From: Chara braunii
Lineage: Eukaryota > Streptophyta > Charophyceae > Charales > Characeae
DNA length: 33,831 bases
Direction: 5' to 3'
Assembly: GCA_003427395.1 (NCBI GenBank)
Contig: BFEA01000396.1
Location: 137,122 to 170,952 of the forward strand
Shown here: positions 17,453 to 26,903 of the stretch, piece by piece
Position numbering within the stretch: position 1 is the first letter of the stretch
How the letters are laid out: every line of letters begins with the position of its first letter
The notes under the pieces: model-generated
Told to the model about the DNA's origin: nothing
What the model saw: the letters and a program-made list of their open reading frames with translations, nothing else
Databases searched by the model: none
Translations under genes and position numbers: made by a program

Positions 17453-20400
17453 GAAGAAATCACATTGCAATTTAAAAATAAAGGATGAGGCCGCGAACCC
17501 TCATAACACAACCCGGAGGGGGTGCTGGGGCCTTTACCCAGCATAGGCTCAAGCTGGAAACCGGGTCCAGTGTCCCATCCATTCCCTATCACCTGAGACC
17601 TTCCGAAAGTTTAACTTGAAGCTCAGTAAAAAGGTGAGATCCCTTTCTTACTATAAATTTTTACTCAATATACCCAATAAGGGACTCTCAATTACCCCTC
17701 AAGGGTATCCCAATCATGGGCAGACCTCATGATATTACCTATCAGCCCTTAAGCCTTGCCTGCTACCCCTATATCGAGGGGTCTAAAACGGCCCCCCTGG
17801 TCTGAAAACCGACCAGGGAACAGTGTTAATCATGCGTATCAAAAAGCCAAGAACACAAAGACATTTTGCCTTCCGCAGAGATGGACACCAACCGTTTGTC
17901 TTTAGACCACGTTTTCTGGAACCACCCCACATTCTTCTTTTGCCAATCGGCCTTAATGATCCTTCACAGCTGCTGCTTGATTTGCTGTTGCTGCTGCCTC
18001 CGGGGGGTGTCTTCTCCACGAAAAACCCGCGCATTTATGGCGGACCATACTACATCCATCAATACACCCCTACAGCAAAGAGTTACATAGCCCCAGCCAC
18101 CCGTGTAATGCATGCCTGTTGGAAGCGCTCCTGTAAGCATCCATATATCAGACCAATCAAACCCCTCCCCCACTATTCTGTGCCAGTGGTGTTTCCACCA
18201 CATCAGTAACTCATCTATCAATGGGCAATACAGTCATAAGTGAATCATGTTTTTGCATCCCCAGTTACAGCGCATACACTGGATGAGGATGTTCATTCCT
18301 TTCGTCAATAACCACATGGCGGTAGGAGTAACAAGGAGCGGTTGGAGCCACATAATACCCGCATGTTTCTGGACAGGAATCTTAGTCAGCCCCTTCCACA
18401 GACTCCGTACACCTTGTTTAGTGACCCCTGCTAGCTGTTCGGTCTCGACCCTTTTCAGGGCCAGAGTCGTTGCCGACTTCCCCAGTCAAGCCTGTTGCAC
18501 CTGTACACCCACCTTTAATCTATAGTGGACTAGCGGAGTGAAATTACCCCTAATACTCCAGCCCGAAAGGAGAGGTTCTATTCGATAGTGGTTAGCCGGA
18601 CCCAACAACGTAGCCACTTGCCTACCCTGCCTATTTATTTGACTGAGCACACGAACCTCCTCCAACTGAACAGTAATATCTACCTTGAGGTCCTCCGCCT
18701 CCAGTTTGAGGTTACCTGCTCGTCCCGCCTGGGCAGATACTGGTACTCGCCACACCTGGACCCTCATCCCCGAGACCAGGTCAGGACCCAAGACCCGAAA
18801 AATTTGGGATAGGTGAGCATCTGATTGAAACCATGTATCAGCTGCGTTCTCTGATGATGAATGTAGGAGTTGTATCCACGGACTTGGAATGGCTGCCAGG
18901 AGATCCACCCTGTGTTGCTCTACTCTATGGAGCCTTGGGAGTTTCTGGCGCAACTGTGCTAAGTCCAAAAAGGTATCCCTTGACTGATCCCAATGTCCTA
19001 GATCTGCAGGATACCTTTTTTAACCCATGCTTGCCAAACCCTCCCCGAGTATCTGCTGTAGGAAAAGGACATCCATTTGTGTGCAAAATCCTCTCATTAT
19101 CAAATAATATTTAAGATCTCTTGCTTCATTGTTGGGGGCTGGCATTTGGTAGGTTTATTCCTATTCCACGCACTGATGATATTTCCCCACAACTTAGACT
19201 TACGACTGCAGAAGGAAGGCAGGAGCAAACACAACCAGACCTTGGAATGGTCATGAAGCTCCCACTCCCTTCCCCATATATATTCTGCGAAGGGCATCCA
19301 GATCTTCTGGTCGGCTTCCAGCATAGCTTCCACTGGTCATTTGGACAGGAGGGCGTCATTCGGTTGAAGAGGGTCCAGCACGCCCAGACCCCCTTCCTGC
19401 CTTGGAGCGGGTATCACTTCTCATGCCACCTTGGAAATTTAACCCTGTTCTGTCGTGGCTTCAGGTTTCCATATATACCTGCCTGATGCATTTTTAATTC
19501 TCCGATATGACTTTTGGCCCAGCCGATGCACTGACAGTGGGAACCATAGCAAGCACAAGGCAGATACTGAGAGAACCAACTCCCTCCCGAATAGTGATAA
19601 ATAGTTGCGCCTTTCCCAACTAGCAATACGCCCGAGGACTTTGTCTGTCAAGATACCATCTTAGATGTCAGCGCAATCAGACAAGGAAACTTGAACTCCC
19701 AAGAATTTGTCCGCTGTGTTAGCTGGTACCAACCACAAGCCCTTGTTAACACATAGGGAGTGGGATGGGTGTAAAAAATAAATAGACTTATCCCAGTTAA
19801 TAGAGGCTTCGGATAACACACAATAATCATCAATAATAGTTCTGAGTTCAGACATACAAACAGGTACGTTCTTACAGGCTACAGTCAAGTCTTCCACTAA
19901 CGCTCCTCCTTTCCATTGGAAGGCGGGGGAGAGGCACAATCCTTCTATTCTTTGATTGGTTCGAATATTAGTCAACATGATTTCTAATTGGATAACGAAA
20001 ATCAGCGGGGCCAAGAGACAACCCTGCCTTAGTGAGAGGGACAGATGAAATTGCTCCGATTGTTTCTCATTCACTAGTACAATGGTTGTAGCATTGGCGT
20101 ACATCGTCCTCACCCAGTTTCGAAATTGAGGCCCAAACCCTATGTGCAAGAGAGTGGTATTGACGAAGGCCCGCCCGACCTTATCATACGCTTTTTCCAT
20201 ATCAAGCATGAGGATGGCCACATTCCTTTTCTCATGGCTAATGATCTTCAATGCTTGTATGGTCGCTAAGATGTTATCAAAGATAAGATCGCCCCTTAAC
20301 AAATGCACCTTGTTCCTTTCCTACCAGTGAAGGGAGCACCGGGGTCAGTCTTAAGGCATACACATTTGCTAATAGTTTATAGGAGACATTCAAGACCGAG

Positions 20401-21539
20401 ATCGGTCGCCAATTTCAAATTTCCTTCTTATCTCCTTTTTTATACATTAAGGAAATCATTCATTTTACCAAGCCCGGAGGCAAGGACCCTAATGTACGGG
20501 CCATATTAAAAATATCACAAAAATATAAACCAAATGCATCGCATGCTGAGAAAAAAATCAATTGGCACCCCATCAGGTCCTGGGAACTTGCCTTTGGCCA
20601 TCTGTTTGGCCGCCCTTGTTACCTCTTCCAAGGTGATAGGATCCTCTAGGTCAGCACACAGGTGAGAGAAAATCTGTTTTGAATTACAGTCCCAAAAGGG
20701 GTGAAAGTCCACTAGATTTGAGTGAAAGTTATCAAAATGCCGCCTTGTAGACACTATATCTTGGAAATAGAGCATTACATACCTACATAAAGTTTTTGTA
20801 TCTGTTGCCAATGTTTCATTGATGGCGTAAGGGTGGGCAAGCTCCCGCATCACAGGTCTGACTTTTTGCAAGATAAGGGAGCGAAAGGTCTCCTTTGTCA
20901 TCTTATCGTGCCCCAATATACCTTTTATTCGAAGTTATTCCTGCTTGCTAATTTTCAGTTCTTCCCATTCAGCCAGTGCAGTGGTCATTGTTGTCGACCA
21001 CTGGTATTTAAGAAAAGGATCAGACCCGTCATACACATCTGCCTGTTCTATTATTTGAATCAATTGTTTTTCCTTCCAATTTCTGGCGGCAGCCTTCATT
21101 CTAGAAAACTCAATCATTCCCTCCTGCAAAATACCAGTGCCTGCATCCACTCAATCTTCGTAGTTCTCGAACAGATCCCTGACTAATGATCAGTCCTTCA
21201 TTTGAGATTTGACCCATTGTGGGATTCCTGGGTCTTTTAAGATATTAACATTAAGTCTGAATAGAGGCATATGCCTCTCCACTACCTCTTGAGAAATAAC
21301 ATCCATCACAACGGGGTAGTGGTCTGATATGTAGGATATTACCAGGGCCGTATTCGAAATTCGTTCTCAAGGAGCATCCCTGGCCAGAACGTAATCTAGA
21401 CTTCTTTTGGGTTGAGCAGTTCGAGAGGACGCCCACGGACCCCTCCAAGTGTAACCCGGAGTTTCCGGATTCAATGTTCTGTAAACGTCCACTAAGTTGT
21501 GTGCTTCCATAAGCGTAGAAAGTAATATCGCATCTCTTC
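17453..21539 (-). mobile_element. LINE1, 3' half (rest of ORF2, 3' UTR), inverted
   Basis: The minus strand reads, from 21539, the C-terminal endonuclease half, RT, connection region, zinc-binding C-terminus, and a 3' UTR (about 17800-17453) ending at the T-tract. It begins in mid-domain, exactly where the LINE1 5' half (plus strand) stops. The 3' UTR carries two small hairpins: 17553-17570 (GCTGG...CCAG) and 17524-17542 (GCTGGG-GCCTTTA-CCCAGC). Confidence 0.8.
17800..21539 (-). pseudogene. LINE1 ORF2, endonuclease C-half, RT and zinc C-terminus, broken
   Basis: From 21539: RRDAILLSTLMEAHNLVDVY, GYTWRG, RSLDYVLARDA, an in-frame TGA, then ISDHYPVV (endonuclease His motif). RT part: GKFPGPDGVPIDFF (about 20575), MLDMEKAYDKVG (motif A, about 20200), LSLRQGCLLAPL (motif B), and GGALVEDLTVA at the motif C position, where family (F/Y)ADD has become LVED. 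This is a likely loss of a catalytic Asp. After several frameshifts come FLGVQVSL, WMPFAEYIW...VWLC, and a C-terminal block matching LINE2 (LKVGVQVQ; TPTAMWLLTKGMN). The zinc motif CMRCNWGC...H...YC (18278-18225) contains a TGA at 18236-18234 in place of Trp. Clearly non-functional. Confidence 0.85.
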
Positions 21540-21541
21540 TA

Positions 21542-23438
21542 AAGACGAAGGCTGTCTTCGGAGTTCTGGTCAGCGGTTCTTCGAGCCTGGAAAGCAGTCA
21601 AGCCGGATTTGACGGCGTCTCCGGCCACGAAACAGGAAGTTCTCTCACAAATAATCTTTGAGAATCCGCTGTTGAGGAAGGCCGATGGTACAATGTTTAT
21701 GGCGGACACATCACATGGCAGCTTCGGTAGATCGTGGGTGGAGAAAGGTGTGGTGCGGCTAAGAGACCTTTGGCTGGAAATTGAAGGAAGGTGGATTTCG
21801 GGTAGAGAACTGAGAAGCGAGCTGCCAGGATGTTGGGGCGTCGAGGACAAGCTGCAGGCTATCCTCAATGCTCTTCCGGAAGAGTGGAGTTGGTTGCTGA
21901 GCCCGGAAGGAGTAAATCCTCCCGGAACATGGTACGAAGTACAAAAGACGGCTGAAGCGAGGAGGTTCCTAAAGCTTGTGGAACTCAGGCCAGAGGGAGG
22001 CCGAGTCTTCCAGTCATGGAGATTACAGATAAATACAGAGGACATGAGGCTGGAGAAGGAGGAGGAGTCAAGCCAGTTAAGCCAGGGGACGACCCCAGTA
22101 GGACCACTCACGGAAATTCGAGTTAGAGAAGTTTGCTCGGACAATGGGGAATGGAAGGTGGTGTTATGGAATGAAGGAACTCCAGTAGCTCAGCTCACTG
22201 CAGATCCAAAGCAGTGGGCATGGAGAGGGCGCGGAAAACAAGGCACGGATTTAAGTTTTGCAGATTATGACCTGAAGGTGGGATATGAGGTGCAGTCTAC
22301 AGCAAGAACCCCGCTGACGGTTGCGGCTAACAGATGGGCAGGAGTGGGCAACTTTGAACAAGAAAAAGTAACAGAGGCGCTGAAGAAATGCTGGGCTCAA
22401 CTGGCCTCAGCCCCAAACAAAAGAACGGCATCAATTCTGTGGCTCGCATCACTATTGGCAACACCATCAGCTGTCTGGCTGCTTTCCAGAGGATTGGATT
22501 TGGACACTCAATGTAAAGGGTGCCTGTGGACGTTTGAGTCAACCATCCACATCTGGTGGGACTGTCCAGCCTCATCCAGAATATGGAAATGGCTGGCAGT
22601 ATATTGGAAGGAATCCGCTGGGGATGCTCTTGAATGGAACAGGGAGTGGGTACTGCTGGGAGGCATCCTGGAAAACCTGTTGCTACAGAGAGGGTGGGGC
22701 TACGTGGCATAAGTGTTGAGAGCGATAGGTTTCTGGGTCATCTGGACTGAGCGCAACAGAACAGTTTTTGAGCACAAGATAATGCCAGGTTTAAAGCTAT
22801 GACTCGCAGAGTCATCCTGGCAGACTGGAGGAATAGGGCCTCAGCCGGAAGGGGTCAGGCTACAGGCCTGAAATGGTTTAGAGACACATGGGCACTGAGT
22901 GGAAAAATGGTTACTTTGGAGAACAGTGGACTGGGTTTTAGGTTTGCTGATTGGTTGACTAGCTAGATTAACCAGGGCACTTGGTTGGATTCTGCAGTAG
23001 GAGGCAGCAGGGAATTGGGGATGGAGAGTGTCAAACGGTTTAGAGGACTCGAGTTAGAGTCCAGCCTCCGCATAGGAGGTTTGAGGGCGGTAGGGTTAAT
23101 AGGACGGGCAGGGGTGGGAATGCAGAATTGGGAGGTTAGGGGATGGTAGATAGGATTGCGGAGTCTTTAGAGGGTTGGGAGTAGTGAACGTGGAGATGAG
23201 AGGATTGTTTAACTACCTTCAGGTCACGAAGGGGGAATGCGCCCCACAACCAATGCTGGGTAATGGTCCCAGGCGTGGTAATGTGTCGTTCCGGGTTGTT
23301 TGTGAGGGATTCCCGGCCTCATTGTTTTTTTTTTTTTTGTTTTTTTTTTGCAAGGCCCTTGTGCAAGGCCTCTATCCTGGCCTCATTGTTGTTTTGATAA
23401 TGGAATTCCTTACTTTTTCCCAAAAAAAAAAAAAAAAA
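21542..23438 (+). mobile_element. LINE2, 3' part (ORF2 C-terminus, 3' UTR, poly(A))
   Basis: This begins in mid-ORF at 21542/21543 with RRRLSSEFWSAVLRAW and runs through a zinc-finger C-terminus, a 3' UTR and an A-tract at 23422-23438. It has no start of its own and completes LINE2 (17400-11841). The 3' UTR contains CTGGG-TAATGGT-CCCAG at 23256-23272, matching the second LINE1 3' hairpin (GCTGGG-TAAAGGC-CCCAGC read on minus). T-tracts at 23325-23349 lie just before the end. Confidence 0.8.
21543..22712 (+). pseudogene. LINE2 ORF2 C-terminal domain with RVT zinc motif
   Basis: An uninterrupted frame of 389 codons starts right after a TAA at 21540-21542 and has no natural start; it is the tail of ORF2. 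Near the end, CKGCLWTFESTIHIWWDC (22512-22565) is the CX2CX8HX4C zinc motif typical of plant LINE ORF2 C-termini (zf-RVT type), with all ligands present. LKVGYEVQ and TPSAVWLLSRGLDLDTQCKGC align with the LINE1 C-terminus on the other strand. Homology continues past the TAA at 22710 in another frame: FWVIWTERNRTVFEHK (about 22726-22775), so a frameshift or stop truncates the extreme C-terminus. Confidence 0.85.
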
Positions 23439-23457
23439 GTATGAACTGAATAGGATT
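23438..23457 (+). repeat. LINE boundary motif after LINE2 poly(A)
   Basis: AGTATGAACTGAATAGGATT follows the A17 tract directly and matches the boundary motif at 7589-7620 and 17361-17380 (minus). It could be the 3' copy of a target-site duplication or the start of another truncated LINE. Confidence 0.6.
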
Positions 23458-24130
23458 CCACGTGTTCTTCACACAAAGGAGACAAGGATAAGAGAGATCC
23501 TCTGAAAACAAAAAAAAATGACGGTTGAGGTGACTAATAAGCTTGTGAGCCCACTTGCCAGGTGTGATACGCGGGGCTCTGGCAACACTGAAGGGTGTTT
23601 TCCGACTTCTCTTGCCCGCCAAGTGGCAGGTACAGCTTTGTGTTTTGTTTTCCTCCCAGCACTTCTCTCCTTTTGGTTTGTTTTCTTTTTCTTTTCTGGC
23701 CCATGCTGCGTCTGCGCATGCGTTTCCACATGCACGGTATAAACCAGGGGGACAACGAGCAGTCCGTTTTCGATTTTTCTTGGGCCCAACACCTTCCTTC
23801 TCCATCGCACTTCCGGGCCTTCCCCGACCTGCGACGTTGCAGCGCGTTAACGGGTAAGGCCCGGGGCCGATGTATGGGCCAAGTGCTGGTGCCAACTGAG
23901 CTAGGCCGCTGGATCCAATGATGATATCTTTTTTCAAAAGTTGTCTTTTCCTCATCAGGATAGAACCTTGGCTGATGGGTCCAAGGCCGCCGTGAGTTTG
24001 CAGGAAAGGAGACCCCATTTGCCCCCCGGGTTCTTATTGTTCTTCTAATGCGGTTCCCTTTTAGAGCATGTCTGACAAGCAGAGATTTTTTGGGATCACA
24101 GTAAGCTGTAGGAGCTAGCTGGTTAATATC
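23458..24130. other. No gene; possible tRNA-like fragment
   Basis: No convincing coding region. On the minus strand at 23918-23893, ATCCAGCGGCCTAGCTCAGT then TGG resembles a tRNA A-box region and shares its 5' context with the clearer copy at 25690-25623. No good B box follows at the expected distance, so this is weak. Confidence 0.3.
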
Positions 24131-24286
24131 CTTATCTGGCGCTCTCGGGTCCGCCGGGATCCGTTAGGCCAGGTGCCCCTGGCTGCTCGTGATCAGTCTC
24201 ATTAAATGGGATGCTGGACCTGGTTTCCAGCAGGTGCAGCTCCCCACTAATAGAACGGAGCCATCGGACATTGAAAAAAAAAAAAA
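24130..24286 (+). mobile_element. LINE/SINE 3' tail module with A13 tail
   Basis: GGGATGCTGGACCTGGTTTCC... then CAGCAGGTGCAGCTCCCCAC ends in A13 (24274-24286). TGCTGG at 24212-24217 and CCAGCA at 24227-24232 form a perfect 6-bp stem. The module matches 5930-6003 and the inverted copy at 26053-26190. No coding part is present upstream. Confidence 0.55.
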
Positions 24287-24561
24287 AGCTATATATATAT
24301 ATTTTTTCTCTCACCTCACAATGTCATATTTTAATTGGCTTTCTGCCAGTTATGGAACATATCTTTTTCATCGCACTACCTACCACTAGTCCTAAGGCTA
24401 TACAGGGGACCCTTGCAGTGATGATATCTCAAGGCGGTCGCCCATTTTGAATCACAAAAAAAGAGAGAAAACAAAAAATCCACCATGTAAGTGGCATTCA
24501 GGACGTTGAGGATTCAATCTCCACATCACCTGCAGCACTCTTTTTTTTTTGGGGTAACTTC

Positions 24562-24726
24562 GGCGCAGTCACGAAAACAGTTTGTAATTGCACTTCAGGC
24601 AATCCCGCGAATACAACACACCCCCGCGACCCCACCGGACCCGAAACGTAGGTCATATACATTCAGCATTACCGGCCCTTTTGACTCAAGTGCAATTACA
24701 AACTCAAACCCTGACCTGACTGCGCC
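24562..24726. mobile_element. MITE-like inverted repeat, about 165 bp
   Basis: GGCGCAGTCA (24562-24571) pairs with TGACTGCGCC (24717-24726). AGTTTGTAATTGCACTT (24579-24595) pairs perfectly with AAGTGCAATTACAAACT (24688-24704). About 90 bp of unrelated sequence lie between. T-tracts flank both sides. No ORF. A non-autonomous DNA element is the simplest reading. Confidence 0.55.
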
Positions 24727-24739
24727 AGAGTTTTCTCTT

Positions 24740-25420
24740 TTTTTTTTTTTGAGGTAAGTATGTTCATGTCACGTTTGAGTATCGAATGGACAAAAAAAAC
24801 ATGCGTCGGCAAAGAAAAACACCATGTTCAAAAGGGCGACCGAAGTACCGACGGCCAGGGTGTCGGACCGGGTGTCATATTTACAGGGGTTGGCCCTGGT
24901 GTCAGAGAGGAGGAAAAAAAAAACAAAAGCCCAACGGATACTTTTGGACCGAAATCGCTCATTTCAAGTTGGCATCTGGTTTCTTTGCCGGCACGAGTTT
25001 TTTTTTGCCTTTAGGATTTCAAAATATGTCGTGTCTGCCGTTATTTCTTCTTTTTCTTTACAGCAACAAATATTTATTATCCAGAACCAGGAACCGGGCC
25101 TGGCATCCCTTACAAAGATGGCAACGGGTGCAAGCCCGGGCCACGTAGGCAACAAGGTACCGAACAGGCTACCTAGCTCTTAACGATTGACAACCTCTGG
25201 TCTTAGGGACAGGGGAAACATGCCTCCATTCTCAACTAATCTATTGAAGTCTTCGAAGACAATCGTGAAGTGGGTAGTAAGAGGAGACAACAACAAGAAG
25301 GCCGCAGTCGTGCAGTCGTACAACAGGCAGAAGCCCAAAAAAGGCCAGCAGTAGTAATCATTATCTTCAAAAGCAGTATGTACAGCTAAGAGAAACAGGG
25401 GAGGTGAGGTAGCCAAAATA
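24740..25420. other. No gene recognised
   Basis: Low-complexity A and T runs and short open frames without motifs. I see no homology to the elements described here. Confidence 0.5.
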
Positions 25421-25421
25421 T

Positions 25422-25538
25422 GAAAAGCACAAGAGATAGTCCTTCGGGACATCCGTTAAAATTGGAATGATACAGAGAAGATTAGCATGGCCCCTGCGCA
25501 AGGATGACACGCACAAATAGAGAAAAGCACAAGAGATA
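25422..25538 (+). repeat. 17-bp target-site duplication flanking U6 copy
   Basis: GAAAAGCACAAGAGATA occurs at 25422-25438 and again at 25522-25538, exactly 100 bases apart, bracketing the U6-like sequence. Duplications of this length are typical of LINE-type target-primed insertion. Confidence 0.85.
25439..25525 (+). ncRNA. U6: U6 snRNA retropseudogene
   Basis: The sequence has the U6 5' stem-loop (GTCCTTCGGGAC), the ACAGAGA box, AGATTAGCATGGCCCCTGCG, and the internal stem-loop through GGATGACACGCACAAAT. It is almost identical to canonical plant U6 over about 85 bases, with a few changes (one C and one G lost in the 5' stem, CCGTTAAA for CCGATAAA, GGAATGA for GGAACGA, AAATAGAGA for AAATCGAGA). 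The 3' end (TGGTCC and the T-run) is missing. No plant upstream element or TATA at the expected distance is seen. Flanking 17-bp direct repeats show it was inserted by a LINE machinery. U6 in its functional form is the catalytic spliceosomal snRNA; this copy is probably silent. Confidence 0.9.
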
Positions 25539-25622
25539 AGAACAAAGACGGAAGAGGCCAAAACTCGAGGAGGGATAAAGACAGTGACAGGAAGAACAAA
25601 GACCCAAAGAAGAGGAGTTTTA

Positions 25623-25690
25623 GGGCTCAAACCCACAACCTCCTGAATGCCACTTGTGTGCCTATCCAACTGAGTTAGGCAGCTGGATGC
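25623..25690 (-). mobile_element. tRNA-derived Pol III promoter region (SINE head or tRNA pseudogene)
   Basis: On the minus strand, an A-box-like TAACTCAGTTGG (25677-25666) and a B-box-like GGTTTGAGCCC (25633-25623) lie at tRNA spacing; each has one mismatch to the consensus. The D-stem and anticodon stem do not pair and no matching acceptor stem is found, so it is not a working tRNA. It is most likely the head of a SINE, with the body running toward lower coordinates where the U6 copy sits. Confidence 0.55.
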
Positions 25691-25803
25691 TTTCTGGTTG
25701 CATGTGTAATAGGTCTCTATATTTTCGTTTTATCTGTGCCTATTCCTGTTTTCTCTGCCCAAAAATTTGTAATGAACATGTCGTGCCGCTGCCACACAGT
25801 GCC

Positions 25804-25837
25804 ACACTGGATCAACCATATACCGTCTATCCAGTGT
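25804..25837. repeat. Hairpin ACACTGGAT ... ATCCAGTGT
   Basis: A perfect 9-bp stem with a 16-base loop. The context (25700-26050) has no recognised gene. It may be an element end or chance. Confidence 0.4.
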
Positions 25838-26052
25838 AACAGTTACTGTACTGGAATGACGCTTTAGGCCGTTTTCTCCAACCTGAATTGTTCTGAGCAC
25901 CAGAAAAAGAAAAATGAACGGGCTGTTTCTTTTTGGCTGGCGGCGCCAGTCTGCCAGCCGTTTTGGTTCCCTAACCCTCAAACTTCAGTCTAAAATACTT
26001 TGGTGCTGCTGGCAGGTGGGAAGTGGGCTCTCACTGATTTACACAGTAAGAT

Positions 26053-26200
26053 TTATTTTTATTTTTATTTTTTTTAAACAAAAACAGCCCCGTCGGTGTT
26101 AGTGCTGCTGATAGCAGACACCACTAACACCTAGGGGGAGGCTCCGTCTATTGGTGGGGAGCATCACCTGCTGGAAAACGGGTCCAGCATCCCTTAGACA
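26053..26200 (-). mobile_element. LINE/SINE 3' tail module, inverted copy
   Basis: On the minus strand: GGGATGCTGGACCCGTTTTCC... CAGCAGGTGATGCTCCCCAC, then CAATAGACGGAG and an A-rich tail (T-rich at 26053-26076 on +). CCAGCA (26184-26189 on +) and TGCTGG (26169-26174) form the stem. It is the same module as 24205-24286. Upstream on the minus strand lies the broken ORF at 26902-26270, which could belong to the same element. Confidence 0.55.
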
Positions 26201-26269
26201 GAAACTGAGAATGTCTGAGAACAGTGAGTGTGAGGCCTGCCAGCAGTGATTGCCCTGTCTCCAGGGGAT

Positions 26270-26902
26270 TTACTGAGCAGGTGTGTGTGTATCATAGTGG
26301 TGTAGCCCTTGTTTCCCGTATCTTTTCACCCCCGGGGGGGTGCCAGATGTCCCATTAAGCTCTGATACTACTTCAGGAAGGCATAACAAGCTGCTACCCA
26401 GTCGGTGTAGTCTGGGTAATAAAGCAAGGGGAGGAAGGGGGAGGAAGGGAGGGATCTCTTCACCCGGAACTCGGGGCCAGATATTGCTGTTATTCGCTAA
26501 TTCCTCCCTCCTCCAACTAGNCCCTGTGGGTGCCAACCNCCTTNTTCTCATCACGATGTCCTTCATCCCACACCACACCTAGCTCCCGACTAAGTCCAAA
26601 CCATACCACGTGTTGTCCACTAAGCAGTTGGACGGGGGGGGGAAGAAATCAGGGAAATGTTCCAGGGATTTGAGAGGGATTGTCGAGTCCACTGTGGTCC
26701 AGTCGTTGAAGCGTAGATGATAGTCTCTTGTGACGCCCGCCTCTTGTTGGACCCCCCTTGGTGTTATGGCTTCTGAGGGATCTCCCTTCCATTCCACCTT
26801 CCCTATCCTCCCTCCATGGGCACCCCCAAGCCAGTTTGAGTTGAAGTTCTGGATTTGCTTTTTAATGTCATTTGGTTCTGCGAGAGGTTGGATTCGTGCC
26901 AA
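26270..26902 (-). pseudogene. Unknown broken ORF next to retroelement tail
   Basis: The minus frames 26902-26579 and 26578-26270 are in the same phase, separated by one stop codon. The first part includes LAEPNDIKKQIQNFNSNW and DYHLRFNDWTTVD, which look like real protein, not composition artefact. The upstream end is cut at 26903/26904 by the H3 transposon end. Three ambiguous bases (26521, 26539, 26544) fall in the second part. I do not recognise the family. Position, upstream of a LINE-type tail on the same strand, suggests a LINE ORF2 C-terminus, but no zinc motif is seen. Confidence 0.35.
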
Positions 26903-26903
26903 A

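Noticed and set aside
21539-22144. 201-codon minus-strand frame
   Set aside because: It lies antisense to the LINE2 ORF2 C-terminus, which has real homology and a zinc motif.
17453-23438. LINE 5' inversion by twin priming as explanation of the head-to-head fragments at 21540
   Set aside because: Both fragments have their own 3' UTR and poly(A) and belong to different elements. The reciprocal pairing with 11840/11841 fits a single inversion instead.
23410-24018. 202-codon minus-strand frame
   Set aside because: It runs through a poly(A), the boundary motif and tRNA-like debris; no conserved motif.
25439-25525. Functional U6 gene
   Set aside because: Missing 3' end, no plant-type upstream promoter seen, and flanked by perfect 17-bp direct repeats.
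25623-25690. Functional tRNA gene on the minus strand
   Set aside because: A and B boxes are good but D-stem, anticodon stem and acceptor stem do not pair.
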